Assembly: GCA_002104935.1 (NCBI GenBank)
Contig: MCGT01000081.1
Coordinates: 1-12,474 of the forward strand
Direction of reading: 5' to 3'
DNA from: Hesseltinella vesiculosa
Lineage: Eukaryota > Mucoromycota > Mucoromycetes > Mucorales > Cunninghamellaceae
Length of the DNA: 12,474 bases
The notes beneath the pieces were generated by a model that ran no database searches, was not told where the DNA came from, and saw only the letters and a list, made by a program, of their open reading frames with translations. Shown piece by piece: positions 1 to 7,886 of this stretch (positions are counted from its first letter, which is position 1; the number at the start of each line of letters is the position of its first letter). Made by a program: the position numbers and the translations under genes.

Positions 1-158
1 TTACGTTAGTTAATTCTAGTTTTATATGTTCCTTTGTGTTTTTAGTAGCTACTCTTATTTTTTTTTATGCACGGTCATGACATAGAGCATCCTATGCATT
101 TTTTTTATTTTCGTATTAAACCATGACCGTATCCGTCAAATGCATTTACACTGAAAAA
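1..158. other. AT-rich flank, no gene recognised
   Basis: No frame on either strand gives a recognisable protein and no RNA gene is evident. The stretch is dominated by T runs. It holds a 9-bp inverted repeat (71-79 with 122-130) around a smaller one (81-85 with 92-96). Repeats of that size are expected by chance in a window this long. It may be the distal flank of a gene lying to the left. Confidence 0.5.
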
Positions 159-353
159 CCAATGCCAGTTGCTGGTCTGGAAATCATCTATCCTAGCCAA
201 TAGCCAATAGCCAAAGCAAAGAGAGTTTTTGGGAAACAAACCGCTGATCGCACGCAAATGTTCTCTGTCGTTTGCCTTGGCCAATGAGAAGCACAGATTT
301 CGCCGCTTTTTTGCCAATCGACCTGCTTTCAAGTACCAATGCATGCTATAAGA
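159..353 (+). promoter_or_regulatory. CCAAT-box cluster followed by a TATA-like motif
   Basis: CCAAT occurs on the plus strand at 159, 197, 204, 281, 314 and 336, with a seventh at 554. Two of these lie in a short tandem repeat, three copies of TAGCCAA at 194-214. A TATA-like TATAAGA lies at 347-353, just after the sixth box. About 0.4 copies would be expected by chance in 400 bp of one strand. CCAAT is the binding site of the HAP/NF-Y complex, which works in either orientation, so this looks like a promoter. I see no convincing gene directly downstream on plus. The target could be an unrecognised short or noncoding transcript, or a gene to the left of the window. Confidence 0.4.
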
Positions 354-805
354 TCGATCACCCTGCAAAGGGGGTCCACTTCTTTTTTTTTTCAAAAAGT
401 AGAGGGTGGTACTGATCTGGACCAAAAAATCAGCGATTGAATCGAAAATAGGACTTGCCCAACATTGACAGACGGCTTAGGTGCTAGTCGAACCAACCTT
501 TCCAGATGACCCATCTTCTTCACCTTGGCCAAGAGGTGTATGATTGCTTGGCGCCAATGGGTTCAAACGCTCTCCTTTCTCATCATGTGCAAGTAGCGTT
601 CATAGAATCGGCTGCATCATCACTTGCCTCCAAATGTCACGTCCATGCTGGTCAGAAAAAAAACGAAAAAGGAGGACCCCTCTCGGTGAATACCCGGCAC
701 AAAGACACTCTTTCAAACGCCTCCCCTTCCAGCTCGGTTTTGGGACCGTGAATGAAAAATGGTTTTTTATAGAAATTTGCCTCTGTACAAAAGAAAATAA
801 AAAAT
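354..805. other. Intergenic DNA containing the 3' flank of HPT1
   Basis: Several short open frames exist on both strands here (for example 506-751 plus). None has a recognisable domain, plausible splice continuation or biased composition, so none is called. The right end is the 3' flank of the minus-strand HPT1 gene, with A/T runs that could serve in polyadenylation. A seventh CCAAT lies at 554-558. Confidence 0.5.
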
Positions 806-1627
806 TTACACAGCATACGCTTGCTTGCCATGTTCCTGGAGAAAAAAAAAAAAAGGAAGGGTGAGGCGATGTGATCACGTGGCGCGCCTTTTTTCAACTT
901 ACACTGATCACACAGATATGGTCAAGATCACGGAAGTGCTCGTTGTAATCCAAAGCATAGCCGACGACAAAGGCATCAGGGATGGCAAAGCCGACATAGT
1001 CAGGGATGTAACCGTTGCTGCGTTCGGTCTTTTTGATCAGCAGGCTGGTCACCTTGATGGATTTGGGAGAGTAGGAGCGGAGTCGTTCTAGCAGAGCCAC
1101 CATGGTTTTGCCCGTGTCGATGATGTCTTCCACGATCAAGATATTCTTGCCTGTGAAGTCCTTGAGCTCGTCTTCGGTCAAGGAGATGTTGACGCCCACG
1201 GATTGGTCGTTCTTGTACGATTTGACGCGAATGAATTCCAAGCTCAAAGGGACCGTCGAGCCTTCTCTGGTGGTCAGCTTCTTGATACAGTTGACCAAAT
1301 CAGCAAAGAATTGGTGACCGCCTTTCAAGATACAGCACACAACTACAGGAGGGTCAGCTCTCGGCTTTGTGGACGGTGACACTTACCAAAGGACCTTCGT
1401 TTTCATCGACAATCAAGCGAGCCAACTTTTGCACACGATCCTAAAAAAAAAAAATATGCCCCACGTTAACGAGTGGCTGTTTGGTGAGCGGGATGGCGTA
1501 CCATGATCACACCGTGAGGAATCAAGATGCTGGACACATCCTTGTCATAATGTTGAGGAATAACAAAATGATCAAGAGAATAGTGGTTCTTGTCGACAGT
1601 GACATCAATCCATTGTGAGGAATCCAT
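806..1627 (-). CDS. HPT1: Hypoxanthine-guanine phosphoribosyltransferase
   Basis: This enzyme salvages hypoxanthine and guanine to IMP and GMP with PRPP in the cytosol. Exons read 1627-1502, 1440-1387, 1342-903 and 835-806, giving about 216 aa, the usual family length. Seen directly: an LKGG motif (66-69), the flexible-loop SYKNDQS (102-108) and the PRPP-binding loop [10 protein letters not shown] (131-140). The protein ends with a tiny ten-codon last exon (EHGKQAYAV) that follows VIS, a typical HPRT ending. The ATG at 1627 starts MDSSQWIDV; the frame stays open upstream, but with no better ATG. Intron 2 (1343-1386) has a perfect GTAAGT donor and a TAG acceptor, yet joins out of frame by one base. 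A missing G next to the donor would restore EGPL-VVCC. Introns 1 (1441-1501) and 3 (836-902) are in phase. Family assignment is certain and the exon 2/3 junction is the only doubt. Confidence 0.95.
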
Positions 1628-2102
1628 AGTAAATATGTATATAAGAAAAAGAGCGAAGCTACGGTGCGGCGGTGACAAGGGTGGACGCCAGGAAAGAAGA
1701 ACAAAATAAAAAAAATAAAAAACTCAGTGAGGCTGAAAAAAGTTTTTCGTTCTCCGGTTTTTCCAACGACTTTGCTCAAGAGAAGCTGAAGGCCTGTACG
1801 ACTTGAAAACAAACGTCCTTTTCTTTTATTGATAAATGAGAATGGCCATGGACTTGGGTTTGACCTTGCAAAGTCGACGACAGCCTTTTAAGTGTGGGAG
1901 GGTTCGGTTTCATGGTTCTACCCAAAAGTAGACTCGGCGGATGGATAGACCAGGCCGGTTTAAAAAATGAAGGTTGGAAGGCTGCATGAATTTCTTGAGA
2001 AGTTTCTTTTTTATTTTTGAAGATTTTTCCTTGGAGGGCGAAAGGAAATTAGATGAACTAGGCTAATTTTTTTTTTTTTGGTCTTTTTTGCGTGAGCGCA
2101 AA
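1628..2102. other. HPT1 promoter region and IP6K 3' flank
   Basis: This 475-bp gap lies between two genes both read on the minus strand, so it holds the 3' UTR of the kinase and the promoter and 5' UTR of HPT1. The part next to HPT1 is pyrimidine-rich on the minus strand. A TATATA-like stretch lies only about 10 nt from the ATG, too close to be a normal TATA box. Next to the kinase stop codon is a 6-bp hairpin (2087-2092 with 2097-2102), followed on the minus strand by A runs. No gene was recognised inside. Confidence 0.55.
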
Positions 2103-3822
2103 TTAAAAGGACAGATCGTCAAATACATGAGTATATGCAAGTTGTGCAAGGTCGTCGGGATGGCCGCCATGCAATTGGTATAAGGATTGGAAGCAGTGGA
2201 CCAAGGAGCGCAGGCCAAGGAGATAGCCGAGATCAGGGCGGAGTGCGAAGGAGGGTAGGCAAATTCATGCCCATGGTCGACCATGTCTTGTTGGGTCATG
2301 CAATGGGCAAAGTCGATGACACGCAGGTCCAATTTTCTCGGAGGCAGCAGGTCCAAATCACCATCATAAATGATCAACAGGGACGAGGTATAAAAACGGT
2401 AGTGGTCCATGGATTTGATCACATCCGCCAAGCGATACAGACGGTCAAGAATGATGGGGATAAAAGCCAGCTGACAGCCATGGCCATTGTCCAGATACGT
2501 GGCCAAGGTGGATTGGAAGGTGTCGGGGTGAGGGTACGACCAAAATATTTGTCTTGGAACAAAAACTGTTGATTCACATTGTCATACACCTATGGAAAAA
2601 AATGAGTGACGGTGGACGAGCGGTGCTGGTTCACCTACCTGCATGCCACACACACGCACACCCAACGAATGACTGGTGGACTGTAGACTTTTCAAGGACT
2701 GGCTTTTGACTTTGGCTGGGGTGGCATCCACCCCATATTGACGGACACCCATCTTAAGGTCAAGCACACAAGGGTATCGTAAGCCATCGGTCAAGTCTTC
2801 CAAGACGATATATTGCTTGACAGGATCTTGGCGATGATGCTGTTGTTGCATGCGCTGGCGGTCGCGTTGGTAGACTTGCAACGACCAAGGATTATCGGGG
2901 GTTTGGCGCGTCGACCATTCGGCGTCGGAATGAGGAACAGGTCGGGTGAGGGAGGAGGAGGAACAGGTGGAAGGGGGAGCCAACAGCTGGGTGGAGGGGC
3001 TGGAAGCGAGGGCGGCGGGTGACGTGGTGATGGGGATGTCTTCCATGGTGAACAAGGTATCTGATTCGTCCAAGTCCGAAGAAGGTTGGCGTGGCAGATC
3101 GAATGGATGAGGGCTTATAAAATCGGGGGTGGACACCAGTCTGCACTGGCGAAGACGGGGGTGTAAGGTGGTGGTGGGTGCTGAGCGACCCAAGAAGTCG
3201 GTGTGTTCGTCATGGAGATGGCTGGTGTCGAACCAACGGCGGTGGCGGTCTTCCATGGTGGGCAGGGACGAGGGTGGAGATGGAATGGAAGGGAGACTTT
3301 CACGCTGCGATTGGCGTCGGAGGAGCTTTTCCTGCTGCCATTGCTGGACTTGGCGAAGGCGTTCCTGGATGGCCTGGGGTGAGAGGACTTCTTGCAGGAC
3401 TTGTTCTTGAAGAGAGAGCGTTTGACGACGGCGATTTTGTTTGTTCTGGTTGCATTGTTTCCATTCATTTAATAAAGGCTCGTTCTTGTCAAAATGGATT
3501 TCGGGTAAGCCTTGTTGGTGGTAGGTGACATTGAGGCGCCGAGATACTGACACATGAATGGTAGTAGAGGGGAATGTTGTTGGGCGAGGTGTTCATAAAA
3601 TTGCTTTTCCTTTGAGCATACCGGTTTGCAAATGGCTCGTTTAGAAAATCGAAAGAGAGAAGCATGGCCTCCCACTTGGTTGTCAAACGGCAAGAGCGGG
3701 ATGGAGGCTGTGAGTTTGGTTGGATCGACATAATCATCGTTTTCCTCTTGGCTAGACGGATGCATAAGATGGGGTCGAGGTAGAGGTGGTATCGATGTTG
3801 GACATGCCGGTGCTGTCTTCAT
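2103..3822 (-). CDS. KCS1: Inositol hexakisphosphate kinase (IP6K/Kcs1 family)
   Basis: This kinase makes inositol pyrophosphates (5-IP7) from IP6 and ATP. Two exons, 3822-2639 and 2589-2103, flank a 49-nt intron (2590-2638, GTAGGT...TAG), giving about 557 aa. Seen directly: the N-terminal PFDNQVGGH (45-53) with the following ICKP, the family signature PxxxDxKxG as PCVLDLKMG (351-359), SSLLIIYDG (464-472), and IDFAH (487-491) with the metal-binding Asp. About 200 residues between N-lobe and signature (roughly 135-335) are Gln/Ser/Pro-rich and low complexity, as is common in fungal members. The frame breaks three times: near 3536-3540, 2524-2528 and 2235-2241. Each needs one added base, the first two inside C runs of the coding strand, so assembly error is likely. 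A MULE transposon begins 41 bp upstream of the ATG. Family assignment is firm; whether it is the only Kcs1 homologue is unknown. Confidence 0.92.
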
Positions 3823-3854
3823 GAAAAAAAAAAAAGGAGAAGTAAGAAAAGAGA

Positions 3855-3863
3855 GGGTTTTCT
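3855..3863. repeat. Target-site duplication, left copy (GGGTTTTCT)
   Basis: These nine bases directly abut the left inverted repeat and recur exactly at 7878-7886, abutting the right one. A 9-bp direct duplication is the classical footprint of Mutator-superfamily insertion. It lies in the 5' flank of the kinase gene, 32 bp before its start codon. Confidence 0.93.
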
Positions 3864-3984
3864 AAATAAACGAGGAGGTTCAGAAAATTCACGGATACAG
3901 ACGTTACACTGAGCCTGGGATTGTCCAATAAAATCATTTTTCTGTTTTTGGAATTCTCATCTAACGTCACCCTAACCCGGATAC
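3864..3984 (+). repeat. Left outer terminal inverted repeat, 121 bp
   Basis: The reverse complement matches 7757-7877 at every position. It starts AAATAAACGAGG and ends at a poly-A run (15 A here; 11 T opposite in the right arm). Homology stops exactly at the target duplication: base 3863 is T, base 7878 is G, and these do not pair. Read on the minus strand it contains GGGTTAGGG (telomere-like) followed by TGACGTTA, which resembles a CRE/ATF site. Confidence 0.95.
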
Positions 3985-4127
3985 AAAAAAAAAAAAAAAT
4001 GGGGGGTGGGGTGAAGGCTCATCCTTTTCTGGAAGCCACAAGATAGAATCACTCTTTTTTTTTCTTTTCACATCACTATTTCTTTAATATGACATCACGC
4101 AATGTTATGCGCCTGGCTAATTCCTCA
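3985..4127 (+). repeat. Left inner inverted repeat, diverged, reaching into the transposase gene
   Basis: Inside the perfect arm the homology to the right end continues at lower identity, through a G-rich block and a ggcttcca block. It ends with a well-matched stretch covering the transposase start codon and codons 1-13. Over those 39 bases (4089-4127 against 7598-7636) I count four mismatches, and homology stops abruptly after CCTCA. This arm is therefore both inverted repeat and 5' UTR plus N-terminus of the gene, and it probably contains the transposase promoter. Confidence 0.85.
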
Positions 4128-7100
4128 GTTGAACGCTTTATTGCAAGGCACAACGCAGAAAGCGGGTCCAGATTCCAAATGACCGAACCACACCCTCACT
4201 TAGAGTCAACAGATCCGGCAGTACCTGAACCAGTGCCTTTTGCTCGCTGTAGTGATTGCAAGTGTAAACGACCTCTAGTGCAATTTGAAGGACGCAGATG
4301 CTGGTATCTAACTTGCATCCGCTGCCGAAACAGTGCCACCCGCCAACGATCTCCCCCATCTGAAGCAATGATTGACTGGGACGAGCTAGACGATTTTTAT
4401 GTTCAGTTCCGTCACAACCCTGCCCTACCTATCAATGTACACCTTCCAGACAACCTTGTCGACGAACCAGTTGGTGACATTGTGCGTCATTTCATTGTCC
4501 ACCTCTATGAAATATCAGGCTTCATGTTCTATTTGAAGCTGATTCATGATCCCTCAAGGCGCACAGCTATCGCCTTTTACGCCTCATGTACAAGCTCAAT
4601 CGAGTATCGACATCAGCTTCCAGGTAAATGGGAAGGCGATCAGGAAAAATGCTCATCGCACTTGTAAATCTGTAGAGTCTGAGCTCCAACGATTGCATGA
4701 CAGGGTCACAAGTTATGATTGCCGTGGTCGCCTTATCGGTTTTGTGGATGTCCCCCAGCGCTGGATCCATTGCACTTTACGACATGAAGACAGTAGCCAC
4801 CCTGTGCAAACATCACACCGTCGCTCTGTCGATCCTGAAGTTAGACGGTATATTCACAGCGTAGCCCCTAGTCGTGATGCCGTTGACGTGTACAATGATG
4901 CGTCCAGGCTGTTTCCTGATGCTGGACTAACTTATGACCAAGTTTTCTATTGGCATCGGCAATCATTGGTACGATACTATCGGACTGAAGGACTCTCGCC
5001 ATTGCAATCAGCACAGCGGCTTGTGCAACTGCGCACTCAAGACAATTTTGGTCAGGTAAAATGAGAGAGATAGAGAGAGTGTCAATCGTAAGGAAAAAAA
5101 ACGATGGAAAAGAGCATTGGATAATACACTGCATTTGTATCGTATGTCATGGCCCTTTTTATATCACGCCACCTCGCGAATTTCCATACAAAAAAAAATC
5201 AGCCGAATAAAATGCCATTGAACGGTGATTTATTTTTCTTATATTTCGGTGTTATTTACTGTAGTTAACTTTCAGCGACGATGGTGAAAATGAATACTTC
5301 AGTTTCTTCACCCCGTTCCTTTCAGTTTGCACGGGCGAACACAGGGAAGAAATAACTGAATTCCACATTGACTCTACATTCAAAACCAACCATGAAATGT
5401 ACGAGCTCTTTGCTATAATTGCCAATGTTAGGGGGTCTGGGTTCCCAGTTGCTTACCTTCTTGTAAAACGTCCAAGACCAGCTGTGCCTAGTGGTGAAAA
5501 TTCTGGCGACAACAATGAACGTGAGGACAGCCTGACTCCCTATCGAGTTAACGCTATCGAACAGTTCCTGCGTGCTTTAAAGGACCAGCATGGATTACGC
5601 CCACATTTTATATTCAGCGACAAAGACAGTGGTCAGATCACTGCGATTCAAAACGTATTCGACGAGCGTAAATTAAGACTGTGTATCTGGCACATCAAAA
5701 GAGCAGTTGAAAATTACCTCTCAAAGCCATCGAGAGGGGGCGCACTCTTTCGCAACTATAATCCAGCTCAAGCGCAAAATGAGTTCCCATTCATTGACGT
5801 AAACTTTGTACGGCATGACTTCCAAGCTGCAACCACGGGGATACTTTGCCATAAAGTCATAAGGAAGCAAATCTCTGAAATGATGGAAAAACATAGTAAT
5901 TTTCACCATCACATTCCCATCTTCTTGAACAACGGTAAAAAAAAATCAGCAAGGACCTTCCAAATTTGACCATTTTTTAATTTTTAAATTTCAGGCCCAG
6001 CGCGCACATTCTCTTCAACTGAAATCCATCAACTTGCTACACAGCAAATTTATGATTTTTGTCGTAACATGAATTTACTGTTTGTTTGGATCTACTTGTA
6101 CAGTCATTGGTACACTGAAGCTCAATGGGTCAAGTGGGCAAGAAGCGCAAGAGATGCGATTCCCGCTGGCAAAACAACAATGCTTGTCGAAGCTCACTGG
6201 CGCGTCTTGAAAAGGTTTTTATTTTAAAGAAACATGACTTTCAGTAAAAAGTCTCAATCTTTTTTTTTCTCAAGGGTTCACCTGCATCATCACAATCGAC
6301 CAAGAACAGACTACTTGGTTTTTATTATGATTTCAAGACAATGCATAAGACTTATCATGTCATTCAACCAAAAGGTTGCTGATAGACGAGTTGTGCCCTC
6401 TTGGGAACATGAGTTCAGAGCGGAATGGAGAAAGTTGAATGCTCTCCAAATTACTGAAGGTCGAAATGAGCTATACCAAGTGGATGTTAGGCGTTGGGTG
6501 TGCAGCTGTCCATATTTTATCCACAGCCGCTTTCTCCTCTGCAAGCACCTTGTTGGAAGTGACCATGGATATGGAAACAGCGAAGGCTTGCTGTTGCCTC
6601 GCAGGTACTTAATAACAAGAAACCAGTTCCCTCCATACATCCAACTTATTCCTGTAAGGATTTGAGCAAAAAAAAAATATTGCAAGGCTAACTTTTTTAG
6701 AGTGACAACGCCGCTCCGTTTAGGCCGCTGCCTACTTTTGAGCCCAACCTCGTTGTTGATCCTAGTGAGAACCCCGAGGTGTCCCGACCAAGATCACCAC
6801 CGATCGACTTTTCTGGTTTACCACAACCTCCCCGTCCTCAACCTGTACCACTTCCTAACTCGCTGATTCCGTCACCTCTTCAACCTCCATTAAGCACTGC
6901 TCTAACATCGTCCGATGACAATGTTCTTTTAATACCGCGCCGCCGACCACGTGCAGGGACAACTTCGTCGAGAACTTCAACCGACCGACAGGATCCAGCT
7001 ATTATTATCATTGATAGTAGTGACGATGACGCACCCTCTCCTCATTCTTCCTCTGCTGGTCCACGCACAAGCTTTGAAGTTATTGTTGACGATGAATTCT

Positions 7101-7552
7101 CGCGCGCTTCTACAAGACGCCGTCGTAATCCCCAGCTCAGAGTACCTACCGACGGAGAGACGGCTGAACAACTTGAACGGTCCATGAGAGACGCGACGCA
7201 AAGGCAGCGCACGCATCTCCAAGTGCGCCAAAATGTGCAAGAACAGCTCCAAGCTTTGGATGAGGATCGCCAGGCGGCAATTCGTACCCTTCAGGATATC
7301 GAATCGCGCATTGGTGAACGGTCAACACAACTAAGACAGATAGATCAAGTACTTAATGAGGAGGCTAGCTACATCACAGCCCTGTCTCAAAGATACCGTG
7401 AGGTGATGCCGGAGGAACAAGTTTTGCGTTTTGACCTCGCCGCCGCCAACGATTTAGACCGGTACTTGGATGACGTGCACCGAGCTAGGCGAGCTACGAA
7501 TACACCTAGAACCTGGAGGGGTAGCAACAGGAATACGTTTTTTTTACCTTAA
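4089..7552 (+). CDS. MULE transposase with SWIM zinc finger
   Basis: Catalyses excision and insertion of the element in the nucleus. Exons 4089-5055, 5265-5934, 5995-6214, 6275-6653 and 6701-7552 give about 1028 aa; all four introns are GT-AG and in phase. Domains in order: a Cys cluster (C54, C57, C59, C71, C76, C79), probably zinc-binding; a MULE core with first Asp in HIDSTFKTN (D358), second in IFSDKD (D441), then CIWH (462-465); the likely third acidic residue E611 in LVEAHW; a SWIM finger CxCx10CxH (C695, C697, C708, H710); and a Pro/Ser-rich tail with Arg patches (825-829, 884-887), IIIIDSSDDD (846-855) and a predicted coiled coil (about 899-979). The ATG is supported by its conservation in both inverted-repeat arms. 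In exon 1 the frame must move by +1 (or 2 bases are missing) between about 4590 and 4655. Family is firm; E611 is inferred by analogy. Confidence 0.9.
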
Positions 7553-7577
7553 TGAGCTTACCTTGGTGAGCTTCGTT

Positions 7578-7583
7578 AATAAA
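7578..7583 (+). terminator. Putative poly(A) signal of the transposase gene (AATAAA)
   Basis: A canonical AATAAA lies 26 nt after the transposase stop codon and just before the right inner inverted repeat. It is in the short unique tail (7553-7597) between gene and repeat, so the transcript would plausibly end inside or just before the right arm. Confidence 0.5.
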
Positions 7584-7597
7584 ACATTAGACATGAT

Positions 7598-7756
7598 TGA
7601 GGCATTAGCCAGGCGCGTAACGTTGTGTGATGTCATATTAAACAAATAGCGAAGAGAAAGAAATAACAGGAAAAGGTAAAAGAAATAAAAAAAAAGCGGC
7701 TTCCATTTGTTGTTTCCAGAAGAGCTTTTCCTTTCCATCCCCCCATTTTTTTTTTT
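7598..7756 (-). repeat. Right inner inverted repeat with mirrored transposase N-terminus
   Basis: This is the counterpart of 3985-4127, about 16 bp longer because of small indels. Read on minus, the ATG at 7636 opens MTSHNVTRLANAS, against MTSRNVMRLANSS at the real gene start. It then diverges and stops at 7544 after 30 codons, overlapping the transposase 3' end in antisense. It is a duplicated gene start rather than a gene. If transcribed from the right arm it would give only a peptide. Confidence 0.85.
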
Positions 7757-7877
7757 GTATCCGGGTTAGGGTGACGTTAGATGAGAATTCCAAAAACAGA
7801 AAAATGATTTTATTGGACAATCCCAGGCTCAGTGTAACGTCTGTATCCGTGAATTTTCTGAACCTCCTCGTTTATTT
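7757..7877 (-). repeat. Right outer terminal inverted repeat, 121 bp
   Basis: Exact inverted copy of 3864-3984, preceded by 11 T and followed directly by the second copy of the target duplication. The lack of any difference between the arms points to recent transposition or to gene conversion between them. Confidence 0.95.
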
Positions 7878-7886
7878 GGGTTTTCT
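7878..7886. repeat. Target-site duplication, right copy (GGGTTTTCT)
   Basis: Identical to 3855-3863 and in the same orientation, immediately outside the right inverted repeat. Together the two copies fix the ends of the element to the base. Confidence 0.93.

Larger units (their letters stand above)
3864..7877 (+). mobile_element. Mutator-like (MULE) DNA transposon, 4014 bp, apparently complete
   Basis: A cut-and-paste DNA transposon bounded by identical 121-bp terminal inverted repeats and a 9-bp target duplication. It carries one gene, a five-exon MULE/SWIM transposase read left to right, and no other cargo. Both ends and the single gene are present, and the outer repeats show no mismatch, so insertion was probably recent. 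A reading-frame break in the first transposase exon is the only sign against autonomy, and it resembles indels seen in the host genes nearby. The element separates the kinase gene from its presumed promoter. Excising it with one duplication copy would restore a gap of about 380 bp between the flanking genes. I recognise the superfamily but not a named family. Confidence 0.93.

Noticed and set aside
71..130. 9-bp inverted repeat ACGGTCATG/CATGACCGT around a smaller hairpin
   Set aside because: With a 42-nt spacer, one or two such pairs are expected by chance in a window of this size, and no gene or element end is attached.
425..440. Sm-site-like GATTTTTTGG on the minus strand suggesting an snRNA
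   Set aside because: No U1, U2, U4, U5 or U6 conserved segment could be found nearby on that strand.
526..568. tRNA-like A box (TGGCCAAGAGG) and B box (GGTTCAAAC)
   Set aside because: The two boxes are only about 36 nt apart, roughly 10 nt too close for a tRNA, and no acceptor or anticodon stem can be built.
871..888. Overlapping palindromes GTGATCAC, CACGTG and GGCGCGCC
   Set aside because: They fall inside the last HPT1 intron. Short palindromes are common by chance, and an E-box role there has no support.
506..897. Overlapping small ORFs on both strands
   Set aside because: No recognisable domain and low-complexity Lys/Phe runs from homopolymers. Part overlaps the last HPT1 exon and intron in antisense.
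2087..2102. 6-bp hairpin next to the kinase stop codon, like a bacterial terminator
   Set aside because: The context is eukaryotic, where intrinsic terminators do not apply, and a stem this short is not significant.
2135..2572. 145-residue plus-strand ORF
   Set aside because: It is antisense to the kinase C-terminal exon with its SSLL and IDFAH motifs.
3752..3970. 72-residue minus-strand ORF as a real gene
   Set aside because: Its first codon is GTG, it crosses the transposon boundary and its first part is repeated in the other arm. Only the uORF aspect is kept.
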